A DNA stretch of 64,000 bases. Source: Ostrinia nubilalis. Its lineage: Eukaryota > Arthropoda > Insecta > Lepidoptera > Crambidae. Positions 1 through 13,423 of the stretch are shown one piece after another. The first letter of the stretch is position 1. Each line of letters starts with the position of its first letter. Both the position numbers and the translations under genes were made by a program. Location of the stretch: NCBI RefSeq assembly GCF_963855985.1, contig NC_087116.1, positions 7,651,001 through 7,715,000 of the forward strand. The letters are read 5' to 3'. The notes beneath the pieces were generated by a model that saw nothing but the letters and a program-made list of their open reading frames with translations, ran no database searches and had not been told where the DNA came from.

Positions 1-163
1 GTCCCTGTTTCAAAAACCGGGATAAAAACTATCCTATGTTCTTTCCCGGGACTCAAACTATCTCTATGCCAAATTTCATCAAAATCGGTTGCGAGGTTTA
101 AGCGGGAAAGCGTAACAGACAGACAGACAGAGTTACTTTCGCATTTATAATATTAGTTGGGAT
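1..163 (-). mobile_element. Helitron-like element (Lep1-like), truncated by window edge
   Basis: Reading on the minus strand gives the left part of a short non-autonomous element that recurs four more times in this window: a TCCCAACTAATATTATAAAT start, an ATGCGAAAGT block, a TCTG microsatellite (about 4 units), then a conserved body. The other copies end in a GC-rich hairpin followed by CTAG, as Helitrons do. The CTAG end of this copy lies outside the window. It matches what I know as lepidopteran Lep1-type Helitron-like repeats; the family name is recalled, not searched. Confidence 0.75.
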
Positions 164-692
164 AGTCTTGAGCTGAACTACAGTAATGTCCGTAAATGAG
201 AAAATCTGTCATGATGGTGTGATAAAAATTTTGTGACATGAACTTATTAGATTGTCTTTTTTTGCATACTGAAATTTTAGCTAAACAGATATCCTTTATA
301 GCCTAGGTCATTTAAGTGCCTATTTCATTTTGATGATGATGATTTATTTTATTTTTCAGCTAATTGAAAATTTATTAATTTTTTCGCACTTATCTGAAAT
401 ATATAAAAAAACAACTTTACAAGGTGGAAATTATTTGAATGTATCTTGTAATTGTTCATGAAATTCGTTTTTTCAGCTATTAGTTTGCGAAAAAAAGTTT
501 AGTATTATTTGCAAAACTATAATATTGTATTTTTCTATTATAGCTAATGTACAGAATTGCATTAGTTTTCACAACATTAATTAACCGCAATACTCATAGT
601 TCTCGGGTATCTTTTAAGACTGCTATCAAGTTATTTGTCACAATCATAAAGATAAGCATCAGCTGTGCATTCCATTGAGCTACGTAGTACTA
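164..692. other. AT-rich non-coding stretch
   Basis: No open frame, repeat or RNA gene is recognisable. It probably lies in an intron of the plus-strand HINT1-like gene whose last exon is at 3928. Confidence 0.5.
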
Positions 693-2252
693 CACACACC
701 GGCAGATTTAGAGGAACGGAAAAAAAAGCATCAATATCATCATTATTTTAGGAAAAAAATGCCTAATTATGACATTATTTTTTAATTTAATTCTAAATAT
801 GAAAAAAATAATTGCCAACAGTATATTTTTTTAATTATTTTGTTTAAATTACCCCATCAACAGTTTCGTTGAGTGTTTTGAATTGAATGAAGCTTTTGCT
901 AATTTGAATTTCTTTTACGTGAAAGATGTTTTTTTTCTGAGAATTTTGTTGTGTAAGCATTCAGTTACTTATAAGGGTTTATTATGCCCAGCTTAGCACC
1001 GTCAGAAATCATTAAGGCAGATGAAATGAGAAGTAACGGCCATGCATACAAATCGGCTGCCGTAAGACGTCGTTGATCAGTATCGACCACCCATGGCAGT
1101 AACCAACGGTACAGATTGATCATTTCTGTCGTTAGGAGGAGGGTTCAAGTCAGAAAAAGGCGTACTTCGCGACGGGATGACCGTTTTTTACAACTTCGAG
1201 TTTTCAGAAAGTCGCGGTTACCTGCTGTTCAAGCCAGAAATAACCTTAAAGACACTCGAGGAGTAAGAGTGACTGAGCCCACAGTTCACAGGAGATTTAC
1301 TGAAGTTGGTATAGGGTCGTGCATACCCGAGAAAGCTCCAACTTGTGACACAGCACCGAAAAAACATATTGAACTTTTCACGTGAATATCGTGATTGGGT
1401 CTTGAACGACTGGAGGCATGATCTCTTCACTTATGAGTGCAGAGTTCTCTTAAACCAGATCGATGGAAGATAGCGAATATGGAGACACAAAGAGAACGTA
1501 ACATTTAGTCTTCATTTTGAAAATATCGTGATTTATGGAGGTAGCTTAATTCTGGTGTGGGGAAGGATTTGTTTGGGAGCTCGCACGGAGTTAGTGGTGG
1601 GTGATGGAGGAAATACGACTTCTGAATGGTACACTAGGAACATTTTAGAAGAACATGATGTGCCATTTACTCCATTTATTGTGGACTCCTTTAGTTTAAT
1701 TCACGATAATGTTCGTTTTCACAGTGCTCGCTCAGTACAGGCACATCTAAACCATTTGGATATACCCATGATGCAGTGGCTGGCAAGATCCCTAGACAAG
1801 AATCCTATAGAGCATGTCTTGGACTTTCTTAAAAGATTTGTTAAATTCAGAATACCACCGGTGGTGTTGAGAAACGCGTTACTAGAGGAATGGCAGACAT
1901 TGCCCCAAAATACCCTTCATAACATTAACTGCAGCATGCTCAGATGAATGGAAACCATCATCAGAGCAAGAGGGGGAAATACCCATCATTAATTAATTCA
2001 TTTGGTTAGTGATAAGCTACCCTAATTTTTAATCTGGCCACAATTTCTAATTTTTGTTCAAAACTGAAAAATTGAAATTTCGTTTCGATGATTTTTTATT
2101 AAATAAAAACGACTAAATATTTAAAAAATCTATGTTATTTTATTTTATTTTAATTATCTCTTTATTTTGTATAATAAATATTTCATAGATCAGTAGTAAT
2201 TTTCCTTATTTTCATACTTTTTTTTGCGTTCCGCTAAATCTGCCGGTGTGTG
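693..2252 (+). mobile_element. Tc1-like DNA transposon, decayed
   Basis: Terminal inverted repeats of about 33 bp begin CACACACCGGCAGATTTAG at 693 and recur inverted at the right end, with two or so mismatches. The element is flanked on both sides by TA (691-692 and 2253-2254), the target duplication of the Tc1/mariner superfamily. The 1560-bp length is normal for a Tc1 element. The interior holds a broken transposase. Confidence 0.9.
984..1947 (+). pseudogene. Tc1 transposase remnant
   Basis: The N-terminal helix-turn-helix region starts at the ATG at 984 and stops after about 30 codons. A later frame at 1528-1947 encodes the catalytic end: a VWG block, HDNVRFHSARSVQAHL (the second catalytic Asp region) and WLARSLDKNPIEHVLDFLK, the degenerate form of the Tc1 WPxxSPDLNPIEHLW motif. 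Stops and frameshifts between the two parts make it non-functional. Confidence 0.85.
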
Positions 2253-2306
2253 TATTATCTATTTCATTGTCTATAAAGTACGTAAATATTGTATGACAAA
2301 TAAATC

Positions 2307-2860
2307 TATATTACTACTAGCGGCCGCCCGCGACTTCGTACGCGTGGATCCCGTTTTGCCCCCTTAGGGGTTTTGTAAAATCCCATCTTAGTAAGCTTAA
2401 AGAAATTCCCACCTCTCGTTCCCACCACTGCAACTCCTGTGTAGCCAGGATCTACAGCTTGACCGCCATAAAAACCCAACCAATGAATCTTAGTAAGCTT
2501 AGCACTTGTAGTTTCCAAGATTTCGTGATGAGTCAGTCAGTGCCCTATTGTTTTATAGATATAGATAAATGGGAAAGTATCTGTCTGTTTCTTACCTAAT
2601 CATTGCACCAATTTTGGTAAGATATGGATTGGATCTTGGGTTTGAGGAATCAATTATTTCTTACTAGTTTTTTCTCGTGTCTTCTCTCGCGTGAATATTT
2701 GTCTGGCACAGACGCATACCCATTTCAAATACCTAAACCTTCCTCATAATAACCCTCCTTCTGGCGCAGTCGGGTAAATACTCGTTTCTATTGCGAAAAT
2801 CGCGTGAAAATCTGTTCAGTAGTTTTTTCGAAAAGACTGACAGATGATTTTGTTTTTAGT
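2307..2860. mobile_element. Degenerate interspersed repeat mosaic
   Basis: It starts with CTAGCGGCCGCCCGCGACTT, a common lepidopteran repeat end. It contains a block (CCCACC..CTGCAACTCCTGTGTAGCCA) that recurs at 57785-57865 and 62781-62840, and ends with a decayed AAAATCTGTTCAGTAG block typical of short interspersed elements. No coding capacity. Confidence 0.5.
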
Positions 2861-3740
2861 AGGTTGTAGGCCCGCTTTTAGGACACTCCTACACGTCCCA
2901 AATATAAGTTCCCTGTGGGTCTAGAAAAAGTGTACATTATAATCGCAAACCAGTCGAAAAGTGGTCGAAAGGTCTTTTTTTGTTTTCGATTTTTGATTCG
3001 ATCAAAAAGTGCATTTTGTCTAGGGTAGGTTTTTATTTTCTTAATTGGTTACCAGATTTTTCCATTAAGCCTTGTCTAAACTGCATTACTTACGCCCCTT
3101 TCTAGTAAAATCCATTATCTCAGCTAATGAGTGATAGTCTCCCGGCCGTTATCTGTGAGTTAACTGAAAGGCACGCGATAAAGGTGATTACTGCTGATAA
3201 CGCGATTGCCGGGCGAGGCGTGGTGTTTAAAAACTCATTTTTATCCGACTGTGGATGTGTGGGTCATGTTTTTATGAAACTGGCTAAGTGCGAGTTAGTA
3301 GATAATGGTTTCCTTGAAATCAGGTAGTTCTAGCTAGCATACACCCATGGTGTGGACGATTAAACTACTTATTTGTTCAAGACCCATGGTTGTTTACGTG
3401 CATATTTTGTTTCATGATGTTACGAAAGGGTTGCTTGCTACACAATGGACAAGTTTCTAATTTTTTTCTTTAAATAAATCTTGAAAATATAAGTACAACA
3501 AATATTTGCGCCATTTTGATTGCTTATTTGTAGAGATATTTTCATGATTCTTTCACAATTATTTATTAGTTTTACTTATATTTTCAAGTTTTATTAAAAG
3601 AATCTTGTCCATATTTTTGGACTAAATAAATATCATTTTCATTTTCAAAAATATCATTTTCATTTTCATTATGTGGAACGAAAAAGTCGACCGGCATAAG
3701 CTATTGTCCCCAATAATCATTAACCACCTGGCTTTCCCGA
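2861..3740. other. Non-coding, presumed HINT1 intron
   Basis: AT-rich, with short AATATCATTTTCATTTTC repeats near 3630-3670. I searched it for the upstream HIT-domain exon and found nothing convincing. A 66-codon frame at 3127 has no recognisable motif. Confidence 0.4.
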
Positions 3741-3873
3741 TTAAGGCTGCGTTTCCACCAGAGATGTGCGAGGATGCGTAGCGAGGGATGTGTTTGTAAA
3801 GAATCAATAGAATCGCTTCATTTACTTAGGCGTGTTAAATGAAGCGATTGTCTCTTGTGGAAACGTAGCCTAA
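3741..3873. mobile_element. MITE, about 130 bp
   Basis: Terminal inverted repeats AGGCTGCGTTTCCAC (3744-3758) and GTGGAAACGTAGCCT differ at one base. The left end is preceded by TTA and the right end followed by AAT. No coding capacity. Confidence 0.75.
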
Positions 3874-4800
<927 letters not shown>

Positions 4801-5310
4801 AAATTAATGTCAAATTACTGAATAAATTCTAAATTGTTAAATGACCTCTTTTTTTTGTAAAAAGTTCCGTCATTTTATTTATTTCTGAAAATGTAAGTGC
4901 CTTTTAAATTACATTATTTATTAAAATTAATGTACATTAAGCTACTAACCAAATTATGTACAAACATAGTTTTGTATAGTCGTAGGCACAACAGTGTCAT
5001 GGGCCAAGTTCAACTAAAGTCCCAAAAGCTCAATTTTTTACTAAAGAATATCGTGTCATAATAAAAAATAACGCCATAGTTAGCTTGTAGTGCAATATAT
5101 TGGCCAAATTAGTTTTGTAAGTTTACTAAAAATTGTTTTAAATATAAATACAATTTGAATTGGGTGGTATTTTGTATTGGGTTCACAGAAAACACGGTGG
5201 TCAATTCCGTATTATGTATACAGCGTAGGGCGTGCCACTTCAGTGGATTGATTACATACAATCCGGTTGAGTTAACTGCGAACCTGCCAGCCGTGACGTC
5301 ACGTCATCAG
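4801..5310. other. Non-coding AT-rich spacer
   Basis: No gene, repeat or RNA was recognised. Confidence 0.4.
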
Positions 5311-5455
5311 GTCTGACGCAGAATGTGCACTTCGCGAAATGCGCACTTTTCCAGATTAATATTATACAAACAAACTCTTCAGCCTTTACATTTGTATAAA
5401 AAAGTGCGTATTTTTTGAAGTGCTCATTTTGCGAAGTGCACATTCTGCGTCAGAC
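5311..5455. mobile_element. MITE with about 33-bp inverted repeats
   Basis: GTCTGACGCAGAATGTGCAC at 5311 is repeated inverted at the right end (to 5455), with the arms extending through TTCGC.AAATG. The element is short and non-coding. Confidence 0.8.
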
Positions 5456-5651
5456 CCGTCACATCGACGCTCCGGTACGCACAGGGCGAACGCGGGGTGG
5501 TGTAGGGGTTAGTGGGAGGGAGAGTCGTATTCCAACGAAGTGCGCAGTTAGCTTGATCGGGTTGTACGTATAGACTAAGAGCTAGTGAACGCCTGACCTA
5601 CGTCATTTTATAAAGGCTGAAAGTTTGTCAGCGTATGCTCCCAACATAGGT

Positions 5652-5799
5652 TAGAATGTTGGTGGATCATAAAGTTTGGGTCATCGAGGCTTTGGCAGCT
5701 ATCCTAAAAAAACTGTCTGGCAAGGAGTTGGAACTGTCAAATCGTTGCCAAAGCCACGATGACCCAAACTTCATGATTCACCAACATTCTATCCTATAT
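5652..5799. mobile_element. Palindromic MITE
   Basis: TAGAATGTTGGTG at the left end pairs with CACCAACATTCTA at the right, and the arms continue inward (TTTGGGTCATCG / CGATGACCCAAA). The sequence just before it (5573-5650, starting CTAAGAGCTAGTGAACGCC) recurs at 39284-39392. Confidence 0.7.
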
Positions 5800-6211
5800 C
5801 GGCTCGTGGTGAAAGTTATTCTTGTGCAATGAAGACGTAAATTTCAATTTTATTCTGTGAAAAGGGCGAATGATATTATTACTGTTTTTCTCTATTTTGA
5901 GAAGAATACGTTTGCACGAGAATTTTCCTTCACGCCACGCTGCAAGTCTATTGAACAGTGGACGTCCTATGCATGTCAAAAAAGCTGGAATTTGTTTACA
6001 AGAAGTAATGCCACAGTTTGGAGCTCATGAATACTGGAGTGGTTTTATGATATTTACAACAATGGAAGTTAAAATCCAAAGTTTGTTTTTCATGCATAAC
6101 AAAGCAGGTATTTGACCGCAATCGCACCTGGTGTTAAGTGAGATGTTGTCTAGGATGTTACATATCTGCCCTGTAAGTGCCTATTCACTCTCGCCTTGAA
6201 GTTTTGTACAA

Positions 6212-8058
6212 AATTTTACAATGAGGATCATTTCGATTTTTAGCTGTGAATGCAGATTTATAGGGCTAAGAAATCCTTAATACACAGTGCAAAAATTTTT
6301 GTTCTACGACAAAAATTGACGAAGTTATGGCCAAATTACTAAAAAAGTTCACTGATCGCCCGGCGCGGGGACGATGACGTCATTATATCCGATCCGAACG
6401 CTGCCGGCGTACTGCGTGGATAGAAAATATTTTTTTCTAGCCAAATTATCAGTTTTAGATAAAAACTTGTAATGACATTTATTCATCAGAATAAAGTAAG
6501 CTATCGATAGGTAATTTTTTAAAATGGAAATTGTGAAAAATAACGCAAAAAATCCATACGCTCATACGATTCAATGGCACGCAGAGACGCGATTGGGGTC
6601 TCCGCGGTGGTATATTTGGCGATTTATTCAAATAAAGTGTACATAAGTGTTGTTAGAGTCATATCTTCTTCCAAGTAAAATGTAAAAATGTATAAGTATT
6701 AATTTATTTACTTCTAACAATAAGGTATAGCTGAGGCAGATACACTCTGCCTAGGCTACAAGACATTGCTATGAAAATCATTTCGATATACACGCAATAC
6801 CTACCTGTTATTTAGTTTTTCTGAGTTAAACCTACGCACCTACCTATCTATTCGCCGTTCCCATGGGCGGGCCAGCTGCTGCAGGAAAGGACAGCCGCTC
6901 CGTGCTGGAAATCTATTTAATCTTAGCCTAGAAGCTGGATACCCAGGGGCGGGGTAGTCATACGACTACCCCGCCCCTCTCCTCTCCCCAGGTCATAAGC
7001 TGGGCACGACTTCCACCTCGGCCAGAAGTTGGGTATGATTTACCCCCCCCCCCCGGCCCGAAACTGGGTATGACTTGACCCCTCCCCCTCCCCCCAGACC
7101 AGAAGCTAGGTAAGGCTTGCCCCTACCCCCAGGCCATAAGCATAAGCTGGATATGACTCCCCTTCGGCCAGAAGCTGGGTATGACACCCCCCCCCCCATG
7201 CCAGAAATGCCAGAAACTGGGTATGACTTGACCCCCCCCCCCCCTCCCCCAGGCCATAAGCTGGGTAAGGCTAGCCCCTCCCCCCAGCCCATAGAAACTG
7301 GTTATGACTTGACCCCTCCCCCCCCCCCTCCCTCTCCCCAAGCCAGAAGCTGGGTAAGGCTAGCCCTTCCCCCAGTCCATAAGCATAAGCTAGGTATGAC
7401 TCCCCCTCGGCCGGAAGCTGGGTATTTCTTACACCCCCCCCCCCCCCCTCTCCCCCGGCCAGAAACTGGGTATGACTTGCCTCTCCCTCCTCCCACCAAG
7501 GCCAGAAGCTGGGTAAGGCTTGCCCCTCCCCCCAGGCTATAAGCTGGGTATGACTTATCCCCCCCCCCAGGCCAGAAACTGGGTATTAGCATCATATTAT
7601 GTATTATTATGTTCAATACAAACAATCATTAAGTTACACTCACCCCAACCGCGTCTCCGCATTGCATCGAATCCTATGAAAATGTGGTTTTTGGACACAG
7701 CAATACTTATTTTTCACAATTTTTATTTTTAAAAATTACTGGTCGATAGGTTACTTTATTTTGAAGAATAAATGTTATTAAAAGTTTTTTTCTAAAACTG
7801 ATAGTTTAGCCGGAAAAAAATATTTTCCATCCCAATAGTACGCCGGCTGCGCTCGATTCGGATATAGTGACGTCACGCGGCCTTGCGTACGTTGACTTTT
7901 AGCGGCAAAAACGGCCTATGTTTATTACTTAATATCTTCGTAAGTAATGGTCCGATTTGGATAATTCAAAAAGATATCTTTCTTATGTCTTAAAGATTAA
8001 CGTAGATAATAGTTTTATTGAATTTTCTACAACAGTACTGATCCTCATTGTATTTGAC
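6212..8058. mobile_element. Foldback-type element, about 1.85 kb, with roughly 400-bp imperfect inverted arms
   Basis: The left arm (about 6212-6610: AATGAGGATC, then GATGACGTCA, CGCCGGCGTAC-like, TCAGTTTTAGA, GCTATCGATAGG) is mirrored by the right arm (about 7650-8058: CGATAGGTTAC, TCTAAAACTGATA, GTACGCCGGC, TGACGTCA, GATCCTCATT). No transposase frame is visible. The centre includes a C-rich minisatellite at 6945-7590. Confidence 0.7.
6945..7590. repeat. C-rich minisatellite, period about 40 bp
   Basis: Imperfect tandem units follow the pattern GCCAGAAGCTGGGTATGACT then TG..CC and runs of 8-14 C. The same unit, with a TAGGC variant, forms a cleaner 36-bp array at 40205-40680. Long open frames on both strands here (about 100-140 codons) are by-products of the repeat and show no protein features. 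Confidence 0.85.
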
Positions 8059-9496
8059 GTTTTAACCGTCGTTGCCGCTATAAGGTTTAATACGTTTTTT
8101 TGTGAAAATTAGTCGCAAACAATTTTAGTAAAACCTATGGTTTTCTATGAAATTAATAAACCAGTAGTAAAATACTCAATTTAGTCAATCAACTGCCTCA
8201 TTATTAGATTATTATATTACCGTGTGTTGTTGTAATTATTCATGAAGCTGCTTTCGTCACCGTATCAAATGCAGATCACACGAACGAGCAATGTTCAAAT
8301 TAAAATAATATTTATCTTATAAAGATTTTACCTGCGAGTCTCCGACTTTGCATTTAAGAAATGAAATAAGTTTTTATAACATTAAATTGTCAGACAATAG
8401 TATAGTAATAAATTAAATAAAAAATCAATTTACGGCCTTTTACATCTAGACACGCGGTAGCGTGTCAAGCCAAGTTCAAGTAACAGAACTGGCGAGAATT
8501 AGTCTACGAATCTAAAGTACACTTCTGGCTTTTCAACCTTCCAAAAAAAATCTCCAATGAATATTTTAAGCCTTATGTCTAAAAGAATAAAGTTTAAAGT
8601 CCACTGGTGAATTATTTTTTCTTTGTTGATGTGCTGCTATAATGAATCTTGTTTATGTGATCTGTCGTAGAATCTCAGTGTAAAATCAGAATCAGTTTAG
8701 TCAAAGTAGTCAAATCTAGTCACTACAAAAGTTAGGTCCACTTCTTTCAAAGAAATAGCGACTTTATCACTCAGTGGTAAGGTGCTGTTTGCTATGCACA
8801 GATACGTTTACTATGCGTATGCGTGTAAGTGAATTTGAACTGTATTGCGGCGCGTTAGAGTAGCTTTTACTCTACGTGCGACTTTTTCGCTAAGAAGTGG
8901 ACTCACAAATAGCTGTAAGCAACGAACTGTGGTATATTTTTCATAGCAACAAATCCCAGTGTTTTTTAATTAATTTGTAATTCAGAATTAATATTATGGA
9001 TTTGAAATCTTGTTATTTGTAGTTGTTCAAAATGTTACATATTTTTAACTTGCTTTTATTATTCTTTATCTCTTTAGAATAAGTTTGTTTCCAATATCAA
9101 AATGAATTGTTAATTTAGAAGTTAAATAATAGCTGAGCGGTTTAAAATTAACGGCTTGTTCTGACATGTGATCTATCACTGTCAGTGTCACTGCAGTTAA
9201 ATGTGTGTTGCCATTGTGAAGCAATAAAAAATATGAAAAATAACAAGCTGTCAATTTTGTCCCGCGAATACAATTTATTTAAAGTTCTGATCTAAGATTA
9301 TAATAGACCGTTTTCACTGTCCGAGTTTAAAGAAAGATTCTTTTTTGTGAGCGGAAAACATTAGCTTATAATTTGTATAATATACCGCAGTTACCTCAGA
9401 AGTGGACACGGTCCATTATAGTCGAAAAACCAAACAAAATTATGTATTTACAGTCAGTTGCACATTTGTGTTCAATATTGAACTTTATCAATTTGT
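8059..9496. other. Non-coding spacer
   Basis: No coding region. A weak inverted pair (GTCCACTTCTT at about 8738 and AAGAAGTGGAC at about 8896) suggests an old MITE. Otherwise nothing was recognised. Confidence 0.4.
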
Positions 9497-9668
9497 AAAG
9501 TACGGTCGCCGAGCACGTAGAATTTAGTCCAATGACCGTCGCGACTGTGCGACGGGCGGCCCCAGTGAGTGTGCGAGCGCGACAGCAACATAATTACGCG
9601 CGAGCGATAAGGATGTGTAGCTTGGGGGTCATTGGACGAAATTCTACGCGCTCGGCGACCGGACTTTA
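9497..9668. mobile_element. Palindromic MITE family P, copy 1
   Basis: Long arms GGTCGCCGAGCACGTAGAAT and their inverse meet around a CGCGACTGTGCGACGGGCG centre. Five further copies lie at 28630, 31384, 32139, 33419 and 47600. Empty-site comparison in this window shows TA as target duplication (see the 31384 copy). Confidence 0.85.
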
Positions 9669-10107
9669 ATAAAGATCACCTTTTCATATTTCTGTACATC
9701 TGACTGTACTAGTTTCGCATGTGTACCTTTCTTCTTTTATTTTTATCAGTCGGTGTTTTAATTTCAGTTCAAATTTTTTAATTGATACTTCAAACAATAA
9801 GTTAAAATGTTGCCATCGTAAAATAAATGTACACTGTGTACAATTTAGAATAAAATACCGACTTGACATATTATTTGCTGATTATTGTATTGTATTTTAT
9901 TAATTGATTTCGTTAGAGGTTGTGGGGACGGACCGCGGTGTTGCCTGTTTTTGTAATTTTAAAAACAGATGTCAACAGCGCGCGATGTCAACATTTACGT
10001 TAAGAATTTAAACTGTTTTAAATTCTGTAACCAAAGTTTTTTCATTATTAAATGAGTCTATTATTATGACGTGTTTTAAATTGTAAAAAACAGTCGAAAA
10101 ACTAATG

Positions 10108-10213
10108 CCCGCTTTCACCATCAATCCCTAATTTTTAGGTGACCCCTCTGAGAACAAAATTCCTGTTGTATGTTACCATAAGGGTCACTTAAAAATGGGG
10201 AAAACGAGCATAA
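10108..10213. mobile_element. Palindromic MITE family R, copy 1
   Basis: CCGCTTTCACCATCAATCCC opens the left arm and a degraded inverse closes the right arm. The inner part is GTGACCCC..AAGGGTCAC. Better preserved copies are at 12885-12996 and 13424-13541. Confidence 0.7.
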
Positions 10214-10497
10214 ATGACCTAATGATGTCTATGTTAGGACTACAGTTAAAGTAGGAAATAAAACAACAATAAACGGCGTCCGTACAATGTTTAATAATAA
10301 TTAAATTACTTTATATTATGTATAAGTAATATTAGTTCTCGAACAGTCGGTCCAGGTTGAGTCTAAACCTAAACGTTTCCCTTTAGAATAAAAGGTACAC
10401 GCAATTTGAACGCTAGTTTAAAGTGACGATTAGTAAATAAAAAATAAATATCCAAGACATTTTCTGTGCCATCTAGTTTCAAAACTACAGCGTGTGT

Positions 10498-10588
10498 TTT
10501 GCTATACACAATCAACAAAACCATCTCAACATTCTACAAAATTGCTTACAAAAATGTTGAATGTTTTTTGTTGATTGTGTAGGGCAAA
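10498..10588. mobile_element. Short palindromic element
   Basis: CACAATCAACAAAA at the left pairs with TTTTTTGTTGATTGTG at the right, with an inner CAACATT / AATGTTG pair. About 90 bp. Confidence 0.65.
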
Positions 10589-10849
10589 CTGGATACCCCG
10601 GCTTATGTCAATCATTTATTAAGAGTTTTGGGTAAGTAATTTTAAATAGGTACATAATATAGGATAATACCTCTGCCATATACACACTAATATTTGTATT
10701 GTGCGGAAACGAAACCACGACCTAGTTTAGTATGAAAATGTCATTTAAAACTAGTGTTCAACACTCATGTAACCTTTATTATAAAGATTAATCTACAATA
10801 TACAACAGTATCCTTGTGTCGCGTACAAACTAAATACTAGTGTTGCAAC

Positions 10850-11335
10850 AGAACTCTGCTTCCGCTTCCGCAACTGCAGAAGTTCCGCATGTTTTTTCAC
10901 TTCCGTTTCTGCTTCTGGTTCCGCAAACTTTATAACAGAACTCTGAACGGAAGCGGGGAGCACTTGTTCATAAAGAATATTTAATCGGGCGCACAAATAC
11001 CCCCATATTTTGCCAATAGTTCGCCAATACTTATCAGCTCCCCCCAGCAGTGTAGCCAGCGAGCAATTATTTAGCGGAGCTGGTTTAATATATGAAGAAC
11101 ATCGAAATAGGCTGAAAGATGAAAAAGCGGCCAAGTTACTCTTTATTAAATATAACTTGCCGCTGTTTAATTTTGACTACTAAAATAGAAATTTAATAAA
11201 AAAAGTTTTAAATGTACAATTGTGCTTTTTTTTCATAGTGTTAACGCTTCCGTTTCCGTTTTCGCTTCCGTTAAGATTTACTTTTGACATCTGTTTCCGT
11301 TTCTGCTTCCGTTATGCCAGTTCCGTTGCATCACT
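10850..11335. repeat. Low-complexity TTCCGC/TTCCGT-rich region
   Basis: Clusters of CTTCCG, TTTCCG and CTTCTG hexamers occur at 10858-10925 and 11245-11320. A 113-codon minus frame spans part of it but has no recognisable domain. Nothing else was seen between 10590 and 11655. Confidence 0.5.
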
Positions 11336-11657
11336 ACTAAATACATAAAAACATAATTCATAAAAAATATTGCTAGTTTCACTGCGCTCCGGGTTTCTAC
11401 TATTCGTCGTTTATTTTCAAAGCTGGCAACACTATTGCTTGACTAAAACTCGACGATTAATTTAAAAATATGGTACACAATAACACATGTAAAGACATAT
11501 AAAACCTATTTATCCATTTCTAAAGCCTCAGTGGTTTCTTAGATAGGCTCGCGTGACGTCACATCATGGTTGGCCTGCCATACAATACAAATCTCATACA
11601 AAAATGTACATTTCATTGAAGTATTAAGCTCATCTGTTTGGGCCTGTCCCTAATAAA

Positions 11658-11848
11658 GATCGTTTCATCCACGAAGAATCGCCCCACCATTCTTCCGCTA
11701 ATGTTTGAGTGTTATCGGTACACGCTAAATGATCCATGAGTGCACACGCACACTACAATAATGCCTTACGGATTGCTCGGACCACACTCCCCGCACCCCG
11801 CGCGACCGGGACCAAACATTGCTTTGGCCGAGTGGATGAAACGATTTA
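11658..11848. mobile_element. MITE with TCGTTTCATCCAC ends
   Basis: GATCGTTTCATCCAC at the left and GTGGATGAAACGATTT at the right are inverted, about 190 bp apart. Non-coding. Confidence 0.65.
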
Positions 11849-12706
11849 TAATAATAATTAAACATTATAAATACTGTATCTACCTGTTATTACAAAGGTA
11901 CAGACTGCATTCCACGATAGACAATTTGGTACCTTATAATTATCGTTGTAGTAGATTCTACTTTGCAATAAGAATAAGTTGTCGACTGTTCGTAGTTCGC
12001 AATACACGTCATCGATTCTGTCTCGTCGTATCAGTGAAAGAGACAAAATGATGTAAAACAATATTGTTTTTAAGTTTCACATCACTAGCTAATAAGTAAG
12101 GAAGACAACTAAATAGGGATGCACAAAAACAATACATACTACTTTTACTATCTATGCGATCTACACACAAAATTCCACCCTGTATATCTCACTGTCGCGC
12201 TCACACTTAAATGACTTTGACAAAGTTCAAATAAAAAGAAACCAGCGCGATTTAAAAACGCACAACGCCATCTATTGACAGATACAGAAAGCTTAATGCA
12301 AGTAAAAAAAGCATTTGGCCATTTGACAGTTGTGAAAATAGCAAGAAAGAGGAAGAAAAACAATTTATTTGAAAATATACAATTAAATATTTAACATAAA
12401 ATTTATAACCTACAATGTTTTTATAAAATATTATTGGTAAAATCATTCGGGATTTCTTATCAGCGGTTCACAAGAAATGACACGCGGGCGGCCATCATAG
12501 AACAGTGTGACGTCACATTACAATAGAAACGTAATACACAAGAACTGTCGCTGTATCATTCTTTAATAGCATATTTTCGAGATTAGTGAAATTACGTAGT
12601 GATTTTAGCTATATCTAGCTATATTTGTATTTTTATTTTACCGGAGCGCAGTCCCCTCTTTCATATGAGGATGATTTTCTCACGAAAGTGTGTCATCCCC
12701 AATGGG
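11849..12706. other. Non-coding spacer
   Basis: AT-rich with only short open frames. One isolated CGCCATCTATTG motif occurs at about 12267. No gene recognised. Confidence 0.4.
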
Positions 12707-12842
12707 CTGAGTGTTTATATCAAACGCGTTTAAAAAATGTATGAAAATTTTAGTTTTTGAACGTTTCCCGCTAGGGGCGCTGTACAATCCGTCATACATT
12801 TAATGTCATTTTAGTGAGCGCGTTTGATGTAAACTCACACTA
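12707..12842. mobile_element. MITE family S, copy 2
   Basis: The CGTTTCCCGCTAGGGGCGCT core and the GCGCGTTTGATGTAAACTCA end are shared with copies at 4168 and 32816. Confidence 0.75.
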
Positions 12843-12884
12843 ATCCCTCTGATCGCAAACGTGTGTTTCGCAAGTAGGCGTCTA

Positions 12885-12996
12885 ATGCGCGTTTTCACTA
12901 TCAATCCTTAACGTTTAAGTGACCCCTATGAAAACAAAATTCCTGTTGTGTTAATAGGGGGTTAGAAATTAGGGATTGATGGTGAAAACGGGCGTA
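12885..12996. mobile_element. Palindromic MITE family R, copy 2
   Basis: CGTTTTCACTATCAATCC on the left and GGATTGATGGTGAAAACG on the right, with a short centre. Confidence 0.75.
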
Positions 12997-13146
12997 AATG
13001 ACATAGCTCTGTGTGTGAGTTCTTGCGCTAGGTAAGTATGTCTTACTTCTAAGGGAAGCTATGCCCTAATATGCACAGGTGAGGTCATAAAGGTCACGCC
13101 CACAACTAGCTGGCGGTGAGTGTGGCCACGCCCACTTTGATTTAGC

Positions 13147-13357
13147 GTTGCACCACAGTAAATACAAATGAGTAGGTCATCTTCATAGAAAAGCATCGAG
13201 CGTGGTTTGTATGTGAGAGCTCGGCGCAACTCCCCGCTAAATTTTGTCAGTGTGTGCGTGTGCGCCGCATACGTGTTGGCGCGCTCACATACAAACCGCG
13301 CCCGTGCGTTTCCTGACGACAAGATGACCTACTCATTTGTATTTACTCTGGTTGCAC
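13147..13357. mobile_element. MITE with about 32-bp inverted repeats
   Basis: AGTAAATACAAATGAGTAGG (left) and its inverse (right, 13321-13351) frame about 210 bp. An inner pair GGTTTGTATGTGAG / CTCACATACAAACC is also inverted. Confidence 0.75.
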
Positions 13358-13423
13358 TGTGAACCCCTTTGATAAAACTGCCATGAATGTTACAGTAGAT
13401 ACCCCAGATAGACTTAGTTGCAA

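Noticed and set aside
3127..3327. 66-codon frame as an upstream HINT1 exon
   Set aside because: It lacks the HIT-domain sequence expected before LLGHLM and has no phase-compatible donor that I could see.
6993..7625. Pro-rich and Gly-rich frames of 70-141 codons
   Set aside because: Translation of a C-rich minisatellite in several frames on both strands.
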